Assembly: GCF_002015045.1 (NCBI RefSeq)
Contig: NZ_MUXX01000002.1
Coordinates: 1 to 64,000 of the forward strand
Direction: 5' to 3'
DNA length: 64,000 nucleotides
Source: Haemophilus paraphrohaemolyticus
GTDB lineage: Bacteria > Pseudomonadota > Gammaproteobacteria > Enterobacterales > Pasteurellaceae
How positions within the stretch are numbered: position 1 is the first letter of the stretch; every line of letters starts with the position of its first letter. This document shows, piece by piece, positions 40,241 to 49,136 of this stretch. Made by a program: the position numbers and the translations under genes. A model generated the notes under the pieces. The model was not told where the DNA came from and ran no database searches. It worked only from the letters and a program-made list of their open reading frames with translations.

Positions 40241-41608
40241 TTAAATAATTCTGGAAAACTGTTGTCTTTTTGCAAGCTGTCTTGAATACACATCAAAGCA
40301 TAAACAGATGTTACGAATCAACAAACGGCCTCTTGGTGAAACCACGATGCTTTTTTCGTTAATTTCAAGCAAGCCATCTTTAGCCAATGGCTGTAAATAA
40401 GTTAAATCTTCAGCAAAATAGGTATTAAAATCAATACCGTAGGCTTGCTCCAAGCGGTCAAATTCAAGTTTGAAATTGCAAATTAATGCTTTGATCACAT
40501 CACGGCGGATACAGTCATCTTGAGTAAGAGCAAGACCTTTACTTAATGCGATGCCCGTTTCTTCCACATCAGAATAATATTGTTTTAGCTCTTTTTGGTT
40601 TTGAGCGTAAGTATCGCCAAGCAAGCTAATTGCAGAAACACCCATACCTAATAAATCGCACTCTTCTTGCGTTGTGTAACCTTGGAAATTACGGTGTAGT
40701 ACGCCATTAGCTTGGGCGATTGCTAACTCATCATCAGGTTTAGCGAAGTGATCCATCCCGATAAATTTATAGCCATTTTCGCCTAAGAACTGAATTGAAT
40801 TTTGCAAGATCGTCAATTTAGTTTCTGGTGGTGGCAACATATCATCTTTAATTTTGATCTGTGCAGCAAAACGGCTTGGCAAGTGGGCATAGTTAAACAC
40901 GCTCATACGATCTGGATTGAGCTCCACCACACGTTTTAACGTGTACATAAAACTTTCCACATTCTGTTTTGGTAAACCGTAAATCAAATCTACGTTAGTT
41001 GAAACAAAACCCAGATCTTTCGCACGTTTCATTAAGGCAAAAATAAATGCTTCATCTTGCTCGCGATTGACAAGCTCTTGTACTTCTTTATCGAAATCTT
41101 GAATCCCCATACTGATACGGTTAAAACCAATATGGCGAAGATGATCAAGCATATTCAGCTCAATTTCACGCGGATCCATTTCGATACTGATTTCTGCATC
41201 AGCTTGAACATCAAAGTGTGTTTTGAGTAAATTCATCAAACGAGCTGATTGTACTTCGTCTAAATACGTTGGTGTACCACCGCCCCAGTGAATTTGGGTC
41301 ACTTTACGATTTTTGAAAAGCGGTGCGCGAGTTTTAATCTCTTTTTCAAGGTAATCTAAATAGAGATCGACTTTATGACGATGACGGGTAATTACTTTAT
41401 TACACGCACAGAAATAGCAAAGTTTATGGCAAAACGGAATGTGCACATAAAGCGAAAGTGGACGCTCAGGATAACGTTCTGCCGCCGCTTTAAAATCTTC
41501 ATTAGTATAATTTTCGCTAAATTCCAATGCGGTCGGATATGACGTATAACGCGGACCAGATTGGTTATATTTTTGAATAAGATTTAAATCCCAAATAATT
41601 TCTGACAT
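40241..41608 (-). CDS. hemN: Oxygen-independent coproporphyrinogen III oxidase HemN
   Basis: A 455-residue radical-SAM enzyme that decarboxylates coproporphyrinogen III in heme synthesis without oxygen. The Fe-S motif [17 protein letters not shown] (CxxxCxxC) lies at about residue 56, followed by WGGGTPTYL. Length matches E. coli HemN (457), and the N-terminal 'trip-wire' [14 protein letters not shown] identifies true HemN rather than HemW. Its ATG overlaps the upstream stop (TAATG). In E. coli yihI is also next to hemN. Confidence 0.97.
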   Translation of the reverse strand: MSEIIWDLNLIQKYNQSGPRYTSYPTALEFSENYTNEDFKAAAERYPERPLSLYVHIPFCHKLCYFCACNKVITRHRHKVDLYLDYLEKEIKTRAPLFKNRKVTQIHWGGGTPTYLDEVQSARLMNLLKTHFDVQADAEISIEMDPREIELNMLDHLRHIGFNRISMGIQDFDKEVQELVNREQDEAFIFALMKRAKDLGFVSTNVDLIYGLPKQNVESFMYTLKRVVELNPDRMSVFNYAHLPSRFAAQIKIKDDMLPPPETKLTILQNSIQFLGENGYKFIGMDHFAKPDDELAIAQANGVLHRNFQGYTTQEECDLLGMGVSAISLLGDTYAQNQKELKQYYSDVEETGIALSKGLALTQDDCIRRDVIKALICNFKLEFDRLEQAYGIDFNTYFAEDLTYLQPLAKDGLLEINEKSIVVSPRGRLLIRNICLCFDVYSRQLAKRQQFSRII

Positions 41609-42075
41609 TATTGTGCCTTTTTTAAAGTTTTAATTACTTCGATCAATTGACCACATTCTGCTTGGATTTGCTCAAAAAGCTCGGCTTCTTTTGCTTCACG
41701 TGCGAGGTCTTGACGCATACGCTCATTACGTTTCAACGCTTTGCGTTCCTCCAAAATTGCCATATCCTGCACTAGCTCATAAAGCTCCCACATGGCAGGA
41801 TAATTCGACAATTTATGCCCCAACACATCCAACAGCGGTTTTAAACGTAACACACCTTCAGAAGGATTGCATTGCTCCGTTCTTACCGCATGGGCAATCA
41901 CTTCCACGCTTTCAAAAATGCGTTCAAAACGTGCTTTTTGCTCTTCTTCGGCTTGCTTTCTTAATTCTCGCTCTAAAGCTTGCTGATTTTTCACTTTCGC
42001 CCACAAATAGACTGCATAGCCCACCATTGAAAGTAAAATCAACACCGCCAAAATAATGAGAAAAAATCTAATCAT
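41608..42075 (-). CDS. DUF2489 single-pass membrane protein
   Basis: A 155-residue protein with one N-terminal membrane helix (FFLIILAVLILLSMVGYAVYLW) followed by a charged coiled-coil region rich in E, K and R and a helical domain (SEGVLRLKPLLDVLGHKLSNYPAMWELYELV). I recognise it as the DUF2489 family of gamma-proteobacteria; function is unknown. ATG 42075 is preferred over a TTG at 42087 because AGGAA is too close to the TTG. It lies between yihI (24-bp gap) and hemN (stop and start overlap), so it is co-expressed with both. Confidence 0.75.
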   Translation of the reverse strand: MIRFFLIILAVLILLSMVGYAVYLWAKVKNQQALERELRKQAEEEQKARFERIFESVEVIAHAVRTEQCNPSEGVLRLKPLLDVLGHKLSNYPAMWELYELVQDMAILEERKALKRNERMRQDLAREAKEAELFEQIQAECGQLIEVIKTLKKAQ

Positions 42076-42099
42076 ATCAATGCTCAATTTCCTGATTAT

Positions 42100-42678
42100 C
42101 TACTTAAATTGATTAAGATTGATGGTTTCAAATTGGTGCAATAAGGCATCACCTTCATCCATCTCTTCATTTTGAATGCCTAAAATTTCCATCAATTCAT
42201 CAATGCGATCTAAGCATTCATCTACAAATTTTTGATCTTCTGCAGAAAGTACTTTACCTGCATCTAACTCATCCAGTAATTGGTGTAAACATTCATTATT
42301 TTCCAGTTGCTCTAACTCCAATTCTAGCGATAAAACTGGTTTAACCTCTTCTGGCAATACAGGTTTAATGAACTGACCTTTTTCAGGTTTGTTTACAAAC
42401 TCCACCATCAACGGAATTTTCTTTTTGCTACCAATACGCGGATCTTTAACTTCTTTCACCACTGCTTTTTTCTGCTCAGTAGGATCAACATTACGTGAAC
42501 CTGTTGGCAAGCCTTTATGCTTACGTTTTTTCTTCTCCTCACGTGCTTTTGCATCTAATTCATAGCGAGTAAGCTTACGATTTTTACCACTGGTTAATTT
42601 CGGTTGTTCTGGTCTTTTATCTGCCTTACGGGTTGGCATAATGTCGGTAATACGACGTGTTTTTTTGGTACGACTCAT
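42100..42678 (-). CDS. yihI: Der GTPase-activating protein YihI
   Basis: A 192-residue protein that stimulates the GTPase Der (EngA) and so affects 50S ribosome maturation. The N-terminal half is very basic ([27 protein letters not shown]). The C-terminal half is acidic and helical ([34 protein letters not shown]), the family pattern. AGAGAAT precedes the ATG. It is the first gene of a four-gene unit ending at lptD and diverges from gltS. Confidence 0.92.
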   Translation of the reverse strand: MSRTKKTRRITDIMPTRKADKRPEQPKLTSGKNRKLTRYELDAKAREEKKKRKHKGLPTGSRNVDPTEQKKAVVKEVKDPRIGSKKKIPLMVEFVNKPEKGQFIKPVLPEEVKPVLSLELELEQLENNECLHQLLDELDAGKVLSAEDQKFVDECLDRIDELMEILGIQNEEMDEGDALLHQFETINLNQFK

Positions 42679-42843
42679 ATTCTCTTCTGTTTTTGATATA
42701 ATAACTAATTAAACGACTTATTCTACTAGGAAAGCGAGCGAGTGAACAGAAAAGATTTAATTTCACACTTTAAAGTTTCCATTTAACAGTTTATTAACAT
42801 AAAATTTAATAATCCTAGAAATAAAAAATTCTTATAATCCATG

Positions 42844-42872
42844 TTGACAAATGAATTTTAATGCGATAACTT
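42844..42872 (+). promoter_or_regulatory. Possible gltS promoter
   Basis: TTGACA (42844-42849) is followed by GATAAC/TAACTT at a 15-17 bp spacing, about 60 bp before gltS. The -35 is perfect and the -10 is poor. Confidence 0.45.
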
Positions 42873-42930
42873 CAAAACTCATTTTAAAACTACCTGCTGA
42901 AAAGTAGGTCCAATCAAGAGGAACTTTATC

Positions 42931-44148
42931 GTGGAACCAATCATATTAAATGGCTATCACACGCTAATTGCAGCAACTCTCGTATTACTTTTAGGACGTT
43001 TGCTCGTAAAAAAAATCCAATTCTTACAAGATTTTAATATCCCTGAAGCCGTTGCAGGCGGATTAATTGCAGCAGCAATTATTTTTGCACTTTATCAGTG
43101 GTTCGGTTTATCTTTCCAATTTGAGAAAAGTTTACAAAGTGCCTTTATGCTTGTTTTCTTCTCTTCTGTTGGCTTATCAGCAGACTTCTCTCGCTTAAAA
43201 CAAGGCGGTTTCCCACTTGTGATTTTCCTTGCTGTAGTAGGCGTACTCATCCTTGTGCAAAATGGTGTAGGTGTAGGTTTAGCCTCATTACTTGGCTTAG
43301 ATCCGAAAATTGGCTTAATCACAGGTTCTATTACTCTAACAGGTGGTCACGGAACTGGGGCAGCTTGGGCAAAAGTATTTGCGGATAAATATGGCTTACA
43401 AGGCGTAATGGAAATGGCAATGGCATCTGCAACTTTTGGTTTAGTGGCTGGTGGTTTAATCGGTGGCCCTGTTGCTCGCCGTTTAGTAAATCGCTTAAAA
43501 CGTGATAAAAAAGTGTCATCTAAACGCATTGAAACCACAGATGATCAATACGATGGTGAAACCTTCGAAGAAAAAGACCACGTTCGTTTTATTACCGCAA
43601 GTTCAACCATTGAAACCATGGCGTTATTCTCAGCGTGTTTGGCCTTCTCTTCTGTAATGGCAGCTCAATTTGCCGATTTAGGCTTACCACAATTTGTTTG
43701 GGCATTAGGTTTTGGTGTACTTCTACGTAACATTCTAACAAAAGTGTTCAAATTCGATATGTTTGACCGTGCGATTGACGTATTTGGTAATGCTTCATTA
43801 AGTTTATTCTTAGCAATGGCATTGATGAGCATCAAATTATGGGAATTAGCAGGTTTAGCTGGACCAATGTTAATTATCTTAATCATTCAAACTATCGTCA
43901 TGATTTTATACGGTTACTTTGTGACTTTCCGCATTATGGGGAAAGATTACGATGCCGCCATCTTAACAGCTGGTCACTGTGGCTTCGGTTTAGGCGCAAC
44001 ACCAACAGCTGTTGCAAATATGCAATCTGTAACACAAACCTTCGGACCTTCGCATAAAGCTTTCTTAATCGTACCGCTTGTAGGAGCTTTCTTTGTTGAT
44101 ATTATCAACTTGTTTGCGATTACTTGGTTTATTAATATGTTAGGTTAA
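42931..44148 (+). CDS. gltS: Sodium/glutamate symporter GltS
   Basis: A 405-residue inner-membrane carrier with about ten helices that imports glutamate with Na+. The two inverted halves and their reentrant loops are visible (TGSITLTGGHGTGAAWAKVF and TAGHCGFGLGATPTAVANMQ). It starts with GTG at 42931 behind GAGGAAC; homologues have the same N-terminus. Length matches E. coli GltS (401). A terminator follows. It diverges from yihI. Confidence 0.95.
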   Translation: MEPIILNGYHTLIAATLVLLLGRLLVKKIQFLQDFNIPEAVAGGLIAAAIIFALYQWFGLSFQFEKSLQSAFMLVFFSSVGLSADFSRLKQGGFPLVIFLAVVGVLILVQNGVGVGLASLLGLDPKIGLITGSITLTGGHGTGAAWAKVFADKYGLQGVMEMAMASATFGLVAGGLIGGPVARRLVNRLKRDKKVSSKRIETTDDQYDGETFEEKDHVRFITASSTIETMALFSACLAFSSVMAAQFADLGLPQFVWALGFGVLLRNILTKVFKFDMFDRAIDVFGNASLSLFLAMALMSIKLWELAGLAGPMLIILIIQTIVMILYGYFVTFRIMGKDYDAAILTAGHCGFGLGATPTAVANMQSVTQTFGPSHKAFLIVPLVGAFFVDIINLFAITWFINMLG

Positions 44149-44179
44149 TTTTACTCATTGTAAATTGATTGATTATTTG

Positions 44180-44216
44180 AAAATGTCCTTATTACCAGTA
44201 ATAAGGGCATTTTTCT
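44180..44216 (+). terminator. gltS terminator
   Basis: AAATG-CCTTATTA and TAATAAGG-GCATTTTT pair around a CCAG loop with one mismatch and end in T5. Confidence 0.8.
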
Positions 44217-44248
44217 TTATATCTTTTATCTATGAAACGTTTACAAGT

Positions 44249-44662
44249 TTAGTTATTCTCAAACCAACTCTCCAAAATCAAACAAGCCGAAATTGAATCC
44301 ACTTTATCTTTTTTCAGTGCTTTATAACCACCGCGAGCGAAAATCTCTGATTTTGCTTCAACCGTGGTTAAGCGTTCATCTTGCAATTCCACAGGTAAGT
44401 TAAAACGTCCATTTAGGCGATTCGCGAATTTTTTTGCTCGCTGTGTAAGCGGTTGTTCTGTACCGTCCATATTCAGCGGTAAGCCAACCACAAGCAGATC
44501 AGGTTTCCATTCTTGGATCACTTTGCAAATCATATCCCAATTCGGAATGCCATCTTGGGCTTTAAAGGATGGCAAACCTTGTGCTGTGCCCGTAATGCTT
44601 TGCCCTACGGCACAACCGATGCTATAAGTACCAAAATCGAAAGCTAAAATGGTTTTTGTCAT
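44249..44662 (-). CDS. ruvX: RuvX/YqgF family nuclease (pre-16S rRNA processing)
   Basis: A 137-residue RNase H-fold protein. It starts [17 protein letters not shown] (first catalytic Asp) and shows [19 protein letters not shown] and [11 protein letters not shown], with the last acid in [15 protein letters not shown]. YqgF is implicated in pre-16S rRNA 5' end maturation and was earlier proposed as a Holliday-junction resolvase. It follows ampD by 12 bp in one unit; the usual neighbour yqgE is absent. Confidence 0.93.
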   Translation of the reverse strand: MTKTILAFDFGTYSIGCAVGQSITGTAQGLPSFKAQDGIPNWDMICKVIQEWKPDLLVVGLPLNMDGTEQPLTQRAKKFANRLNGRFNLPVELQDERLTTVEAKSEIFARGGYKALKKDKVDSISACLILESWFENN

Positions 44663-44674
44663 TGATATGATTCC

Positions 44675-45238
44675 TTATTTGTTTCTATTTTTTATAAGTA
44701 ATTGTTGGTAATAATCCCACACAAAATATCGACCAGGATCTTGTTTTCGCCCTGGTGAAATATGCTGATGCCCTGTAATTCGCTCATCGGTAATAGCGGG
44801 GTAAGCGGTCTGAATTGCTTGGGTTAATGCAACTAAACTTTCATATTGTGCTTGGGTAAAAGGCTGATTATTTGAGCCTTCAAGTTCAATGCCAATTGAA
44901 AATTCGTTGCACTTTTCTCGCCCTTCAAAATTTGATAATCCTGCGTGCCACGCCATATCATTAAAATTCACATATTGGGTAATTTCGCCTTGTCGGTTAA
45001 TTAAGCAATGAGCAGAAACGCGTAAATCCTTGATTTCTTGGAAATAAGGATGCAGATTGGGATCAAGTTTCCCTTGAAAAAAATCATCAATGAAATGCTC
45101 GCCAAATTGCTCAGGCGGTAAGCTGATGTAATGAATGACCAAGAGCGAAATATCATCAATATTCGGGCGAGGGTTAAAATGAGGCGAAGGAACTTGCTTT
45201 TGATGAATCAAGCTGCCATTTTTTAAGGTTAAATCCAT
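44675..45238 (-). CDS. ampD: 1,6-anhydro-N-acetylmuramyl-L-alanine amidase AmpD
   Basis: A 187-residue cytoplasmic zinc amidase that strips peptides from anhydromuropeptides during murein recycling. The zinc His lies in LLVIHYISLPP, and the C-terminal GHQHISPGRKQDPG supplies the other ligands (His and Asp). WHAGLSNFEGREKCNEFSIGIEL is typical. I start at ATG 45238; a TTG at 45274 would add 12 residues and neither has a good ribosome-binding site. NagZ, which acts just before AmpD, is encoded at 53074. Loss of AmpD induces AmpC-type beta-lactamases in species that have them. It diverges from rlmJ. Confidence 0.92.
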   Translation of the reverse strand: MDLTLKNGSLIHQKQVPSPHFNPRPNIDDISLLVIHYISLPPEQFGEHFIDDFFQGKLDPNLHPYFQEIKDLRVSAHCLINRQGEITQYVNFNDMAWHAGLSNFEGREKCNEFSIGIELEGSNNQPFTQAQYESLVALTQAIQTAYPAITDERITGHQHISPGRKQDPGRYFVWDYYQQLLIKNRNK

Positions 45239-45290
45239 AGCGTTTTGTGGTAGAATTCTGCCGTTTAAAATCAATCAAATCGAGAGAGAA

Positions 45291-46133
45291 ATGCTTAGCT
45301 ATCGTCATAGTTTCCACGCTGGAAACCACGCAGATGTGCTTAAACACATTGTACAACTTCTTATTTTACAGTCGCTCAAACAAAAAGAGAAAGGCTTTTT
45401 ATATTTAGACACTCACTCTGGTACAGGACGTTATAGCCTATTCAGTGCTGAATCAGAAAAAACGGGCGAATATTTAGAAGGAGTGGCTCGCCTTTGGGAA
45501 CGTGATGATTTGCCTGAAGACGTGGCCCTTTACATTGATGAGCTGAAAAAAATCAATCGTGGTGGGAAGTTAAAATATTATGCGGGGTCACCATTGCTGG
45601 CAGTTAACCAACTTCGCCCGCAAGATCGTGCGATTTTAACTGAGCTCCATCCAAACGATTTTCCATTATTACGCCAAGAGTTTGCCAAAATAGAGAATGT
45701 GCAAACCAAGCGCGAAAATGGTTTCCAGCAATTAAAATCAGCATTACCACCGAAAGAACGTCGTGGCTTTGTGCTTATCGACCCGCCTTACGAGCTTAAA
45801 GAAGATTATGAATTAGTAGTGAAAGCAATCGGAGAGGGCTACAAACGCTTTGCAACAGGCGTGTATGCGATTTGGTATCCTGTGGTGCTTCGCCAACACA
45901 CAAAACGTATCGTACGTGGCTTGCAAGAAACGGGCATTCGCAAGATTTTACAAATTGAACTCGCTGTTCGCCCAGATTCAGACCAACGCGGAATGACAGC
46001 AAGTGGAATGATTGTAATCAATCCACCTTGGCAGTTAGAAAGCCAAATGAAGAAAATTCTGCCTTATTTAACAGATGTGCTTGTGCCTGAAGGTACGGGT
46101 TCTTGGGCTGTTGATTGGATCACGCCAGAATAA
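45291..46133 (+). CDS. rlmJ: 23S rRNA (adenine2030-N6)-methyltransferase RlmJ
   Basis: A 280-residue SAM-dependent methyltransferase for A2030 of 23S rRNA. It begins MLSYRHSFHAGNHADVLKH, contains YLDTHSGTGRYSL for SAM binding and the catalytic DPPYELKEDYE. Its length matches E. coli RlmJ (280). The gene was earlier linked to use of DNA as nutrient and to competence. GAGAGAGAA precedes the ATG. It is monocistronic with a good terminator and diverges from ampD across 52 bp. Confidence 0.95.
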   Translation: MLSYRHSFHAGNHADVLKHIVQLLILQSLKQKEKGFLYLDTHSGTGRYSLFSAESEKTGEYLEGVARLWERDDLPEDVALYIDELKKINRGGKLKYYAGSPLLAVNQLRPQDRAILTELHPNDFPLLRQEFAKIENVQTKRENGFQQLKSALPPKERRGFVLIDPPYELKEDYELVVKAIGEGYKRFATGVYAIWYPVVLRQHTKRIVRGLQETGIRKILQIELAVRPDSDQRGMTASGMIVINPPWQLESQMKKILPYLTDVLVPEGTGSWAVDWITPE

Positions 46134-46139
46134 TCTTTT

Positions 46140-46176
46140 CCCCATCTTGGTTTTAACCGAGATGGGGATTTTTTTG
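46140..46176 (+). terminator. rlmJ terminator
   Basis: CCCCATCT (46140-46147) pairs with AGATGGGG (46160-46167), with further GGTT/AACC pairing inside, followed by a T7 run. Confidence 0.88.
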
Positions 46177-46200
46177 TAAAAATTTTAGTAAAAACAACCG

Positions 46201-46246
46201 CTTGTAGGGTGTATGAACGAAGTTCACGTACATTTATCTAAACAAG
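46201..46246. repeat. Partial copy of the moeA-upstream repeat
   Basis: CTTGTAGGGTGTATGAACGAAGTTCACGTACA resembles the first 31 bases of the element at 18498 (24 matches) and holds the same GTGTATGAAC-GAA-GTTCACGTAC hairpin. The second half is missing. It overlaps an uptake 9-mer (46197-46205) and lies just before pyrE. Confidence 0.55.
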
Positions 46247-46272
46247 TGTTTTTCATATAAAGCGAGGATATT

Positions 46273-46914
46273 ATGCAACAATACAAACACGACTTTATTG
46301 AATTCGCACTCAGCCGTCAGGTGCTTAAATTTGGCGAATTCACCTTAAAATCAGGTAGAAAAAGCCCTTACTTTTTTAATGCGGGTTTATTCAATACAGG
46401 TCGAGATTTAGCTAAATTAGGCGAGTTTTATGCTCAAGCCATTCAAGCCTCAAAATTAGATTACGATGTGTTATTCGGCCCAGCTTACAAAGGAATCCCT
46501 ATTGCAACAACGGTTGCTGTTGCACTAGCCAATCAATTTGATGTAGATAAGCCTTGCTGTTTTAACCGTAAAGAAGCAAAAGATCACGGCGAAGGCGGAA
46601 ACTTAATTGGCTCACCGCTTAAAGGTAAAATTTTATTGGTGGATGATGTGATTACTGCAGGTACAGCCATTCGCGAATCAATGGAAATTATCCAAGCGAA
46701 CCAAGCCGAATTAGCAGGCGTGTTAATTGCATTAAACCGTAAAGAAAAGGGCAAAGGCGAGCTTTCTGCTATTCAAGAAGTAGAGCGTGATTATGGTTGC
46801 CAAGTATTCTCAATCGTAAATTTTGATGATCTGATACAATTTATTGAGAAATCGACAGAATACGCTCCATTTCTGCCTACGATGAAGGCATATCGCGAGC
46901 AGTATGGCGTTTAG
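46273..46914 (+). CDS. pyrE: Orotate phosphoribosyltransferase
   Basis: A 213-residue enzyme that joins orotate and PRPP to make OMP in pyrimidine synthesis. The PRPP-binding motif [18 protein letters not shown] and the flexible-loop region [17 protein letters not shown] are intact. Length equals the E. coli enzyme (213). AGCGAGGA precedes the ATG. The usual partner rph is not adjacent, and no classical pyrE attenuator leader is visible; instead a repeat element lies directly upstream. Confidence 0.97.
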   Translation: MQQYKHDFIEFALSRQVLKFGEFTLKSGRKSPYFFNAGLFNTGRDLAKLGEFYAQAIQASKLDYDVLFGPAYKGIPIATTVAVALANQFDVDKPCCFNRKEAKDHGEGGNLIGSPLKGKILLVDDVITAGTAIRESMEIIQANQAELAGVLIALNRKEKGKGELSAIQEVERDYGCQVFSIVNFDDLIQFIEKSTEYAPFLPTMKAYREQYGV

Positions 46915-46924
46915 TTTATAAAAT

Positions 46925-46957
46925 AAAGCTACTAATGCTTTGATCATTAGTAGCTTT
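46925..46957. terminator. Hairpin between pyrE and the convergent glycosyltransferase
   Basis: AAAGCTACTAATG (46925-46937) pairs perfectly with CATTAGTAGCTTT (46945-46957). T-rich sequence follows on the minus strand only, so it suits the glycosyltransferase-side exit least and probably acts for both weakly. Confidence 0.6.
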
Positions 46958-46973
46958 ACTAATTCAATGTTAT

Positions 46974-47735
46974 TTAATGCGCTCTTGTTCTATTCCATAA
47001 ATCAGCATATTTTACAAATGTTGAATACGCAGACAGAATAGCTAATAAGAAACCTTGTTTTCCATCTAAAAAACCAGCTTTGAGTAGATACATTTTCATA
47101 AAGCACCCTAAAGCATGCAGTACGCCATCCAATAAAGTTGCTTTTTTATTAGCCTTCTCTCGTTGCATTGCCCAAGCTTTTGCATATCCTGCAGATTTTA
47201 CAAGATAATGATAAATGTCTTTATAAGTAAAATGTAATAAATCACCCTTAAGTTTTTTTACTTGTGCATCTTTAGGATAATGTACTTTTTCATGAACCAA
47301 TTCATTACCATATTGAGCAAAATCAGTCGCATATAATCGAACAACATAATCGGGATACCAACCAGAATGTCGAATTTGTCGCCCAAATACCTCGCTTAAG
47401 CGACTTACTTGGTATATTACATTTCTTTCGTTCTTTTCTACTGCTTGTAAAATACTATTTTTAAGTTCTGGGGTAACTCGCTCATCTGCATCAAGCCATA
47501 AAACATAATCACTTGTTACATATTGTTGTGCGAATTGACGCTGTTTACCAAAGCCTTGCCAATCGGTATTTATATAAAATTTTGCACCATATTGTTCAGC
47601 AATTTGCTGAGTATTATCGGTGCTACCACTATCTAAAATAATAATTTCATCTACCCAACCTTTTATTGTTTCAAGGCAGGCACTTAAATCTTGCTCTTCA
47701 TTTTTTACAATCATTGCAACACTTAATCTTGGCAT
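46974..47735 (-). CDS. Family 2 glycosyltransferase of the lipooligosaccharide core (LgtF/WaaE-like)
   Basis: A 253-residue GT2 enzyme. The donor fold is clear: [32 protein letters not shown] and the metal-binding DxD in [19 protein letters not shown] and [12 protein letters not shown] match the WaaE/KdtX/LgtF group, which adds a beta-1,4-linked glucose to heptose I in Haemophilus. The C-terminus carries a hydrophobic patch ([17 protein letters not shown]) that probably contacts the membrane. It is usually beside waaA; here it is alone between pyrE and purT. I leave the symbol blank because sugar and acceptor are not proven. Confidence 0.85.
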   Translation of the reverse strand: MPRLSVAMIVKNEEQDLSACLETIKGWVDEIIILDSGSTDNTQQIAEQYGAKFYINTDWQGFGKQRQFAQQYVTSDYVLWLDADERVTPELKNSILQAVEKNERNVIYQVSRLSEVFGRQIRHSGWYPDYVVRLYATDFAQYGNELVHEKVHYPKDAQVKKLKGDLLHFTYKDIYHYLVKSAGYAKAWAMQREKANKKATLLDGVLHALGCFMKMYLLKAGFLDGKQGFLLAILSAYSTFVKYADLWNRTRAH

Positions 47736-47796
47736 ATCTGAATTCCTATGCTTAAAGTAATTTTGTCTATTCTATGCGATTGTTAAAACAAAAAAA

Positions 47797-47823
47797 AGAG
47801 ATAGCAAAATTGAAGCCATCTCT
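47797..47823 (-). terminator. purT terminator
   Basis: On the minus strand AGAGATGGC pairs with GCTATCTCT (one G-T pair) and runs into T7. It lies 20 nt past the purT stop. Confidence 0.75.
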
Positions 47824-47843
47824 GTTTTCTAATAAGCCTATGT

Positions 47844-49025
47844 TTATAGAGATATTGTTAGTTTATGGTACGCTCGCAAGGCTTTTTCTTTCGCTTTTTC
47901 AGTATTCTTATCGCGAGCTAAAATCACCCCCATACGGCGGTGACCATCTACGCTACCTTTACCAAATAAGCGAATATTGGTGCCGCTCTCTTCTAACACT
48001 TTATCGAGATTGCCAAAAGCGACATTATCTGACTTACCGTCCACCACAATCGCTTTTGAAGCAGCAGGGCTAATTTGATAAATTTCAGGAATTGGTAGAC
48101 CTAAAATCGCACGAGCGTGTAAGGCAAATTGTGAAAGCTCTTGCGAAGCCATTGTGACCATGCCCGTGTCGTGTGGGCGAGGAGAGACTTCGTTGAAAAT
48201 GATTTCATCACCACAAACAAAAAGTTCAACACCAAAAATACCACGGCCGCCAAGAGCTGAAGTAATTTTCTCTGCCACTTCTTGGGCTTTACGTTGGGCG
48301 GTTTCGCTCATTGCTTGCGGCTGCCAAGATTCTTGGTAATCGCCGTTTTTCTGAATATGCCCAATCGGTGCAAGAAATGATGTACCGTGAATATGGCGTA
48401 CTGTAAGTTGTGTGATTTCATAATCAAATTTGATAAAACCTTCCACAATCACACGACCTCCACCCGCACGACCACCTTCTTGAGCATATTGCCACGCTTG
48501 CTCAATTTGGTCAGCTGATTTGATAATTGATTGCCCGTGTCCCGAGGAAGACATAATCGGTTTTACCACACAAGGAATCCCAATTTCCGTAATCGCTTGT
48601 TGGAAAGCATCAAAATTATCCACAAAGCGATAAGGTGACGTTTTCAGTCCTAATTCTTCAGCAGCTAAACGACGAATGCCTTCACGGTTCATTGTTAGTT
48701 TTGTGGCCTTCGCTGTTGGAATAACGTTATATCCCTCACTTTCCAACTCAACTAAGGTATCAGTTGCAATAGCTTCCACTTCTGGCACAATAAAATCAGG
48801 CTTTTCTTGTCCCACTAATGCACGCAAAGCCAGCCCATCTAACATCGAGATAGTATATGCACGATGAGCTACTTGTTGAGCAGGAGCATTCTCATAGCGG
48901 TCAACTGCAATCACTTCCACGCCTAAGCGTTGAAGTTCAATCACAACTTCCTTGCCCAATTCGCCTGAGCCTAACATCATTACTTTAGTTGCATTCGGTC
49001 TTAACGCTGTTCCGATTGTGGTCAT
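47844..49025 (-). CDS. purT: Formate-dependent GAR transformylase PurT
   Basis: A 393-residue ATP-grasp enzyme that makes formyl-GAR from GAR, formate and ATP in purine synthesis. It shows [30 protein letters not shown], the ATP-grasp [16 protein letters not shown] and [17 protein letters not shown]. Length matches E. coli PurT (392). ATCCTTTGGGG-type spacing leaves a weak AAAGGA ribosome-binding site. A PurR operator and TATAAT -10 lie upstream. Use of free formate links it to anaerobic pyruvate-formate lyase metabolism. Confidence 0.97.
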   Translation of the reverse strand: MTTIGTALRPNATKVMMLGSGELGKEVVIELQRLGVEVIAVDRYENAPAQQVAHRAYTISMLDGLALRALVGQEKPDFIVPEVEAIATDTLVELESEGYNVIPTAKATKLTMNREGIRRLAAEELGLKTSPYRFVDNFDAFQQAITEIGIPCVVKPIMSSSGHGQSIIKSADQIEQAWQYAQEGGRAGGGRVIVEGFIKFDYEITQLTVRHIHGTSFLAPIGHIQKNGDYQESWQPQAMSETAQRKAQEVAEKITSALGGRGIFGVELFVCGDEIIFNEVSPRPHDTGMVTMASQELSQFALHARAILGLPIPEIYQISPAASKAIVVDGKSDNVAFGNLDKVLEESGTNIRLFGKGSVDGHRRMGVILARDKNTEKAKEKALRAYHKLTISL

Positions 49026-49051
49026 TTTTTTGATCCTTTGGGGTAAAATAA

Positions 49052-49067
49052 AAGCAAACGTTTGCGT
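49052..49067. promoter_or_regulatory. PurR operator of purT
   Basis: AAGCAAACGTTTGCGT is identical to the purH operator. It lies just downstream of the minus-strand -10, over the expected start point. Confidence 0.9.
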
Positions 49068-49069
49068 AA

Positions 49070-49075
49070 ATTATA
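49070..49075 (-). promoter_or_regulatory. purT promoter -10 element
   Basis: TATAAT on the minus strand, with TTGCAA (plus-strand 49094-49099) 18 bp upstream as a possible -35. Confidence 0.65.
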
Positions 49076-49136
49076 CAGAAAAGAGATAAGATTTTGCAAA
49101 AGTTTTACAAAATCTTACCGCTTGAAGAGAAGCCGA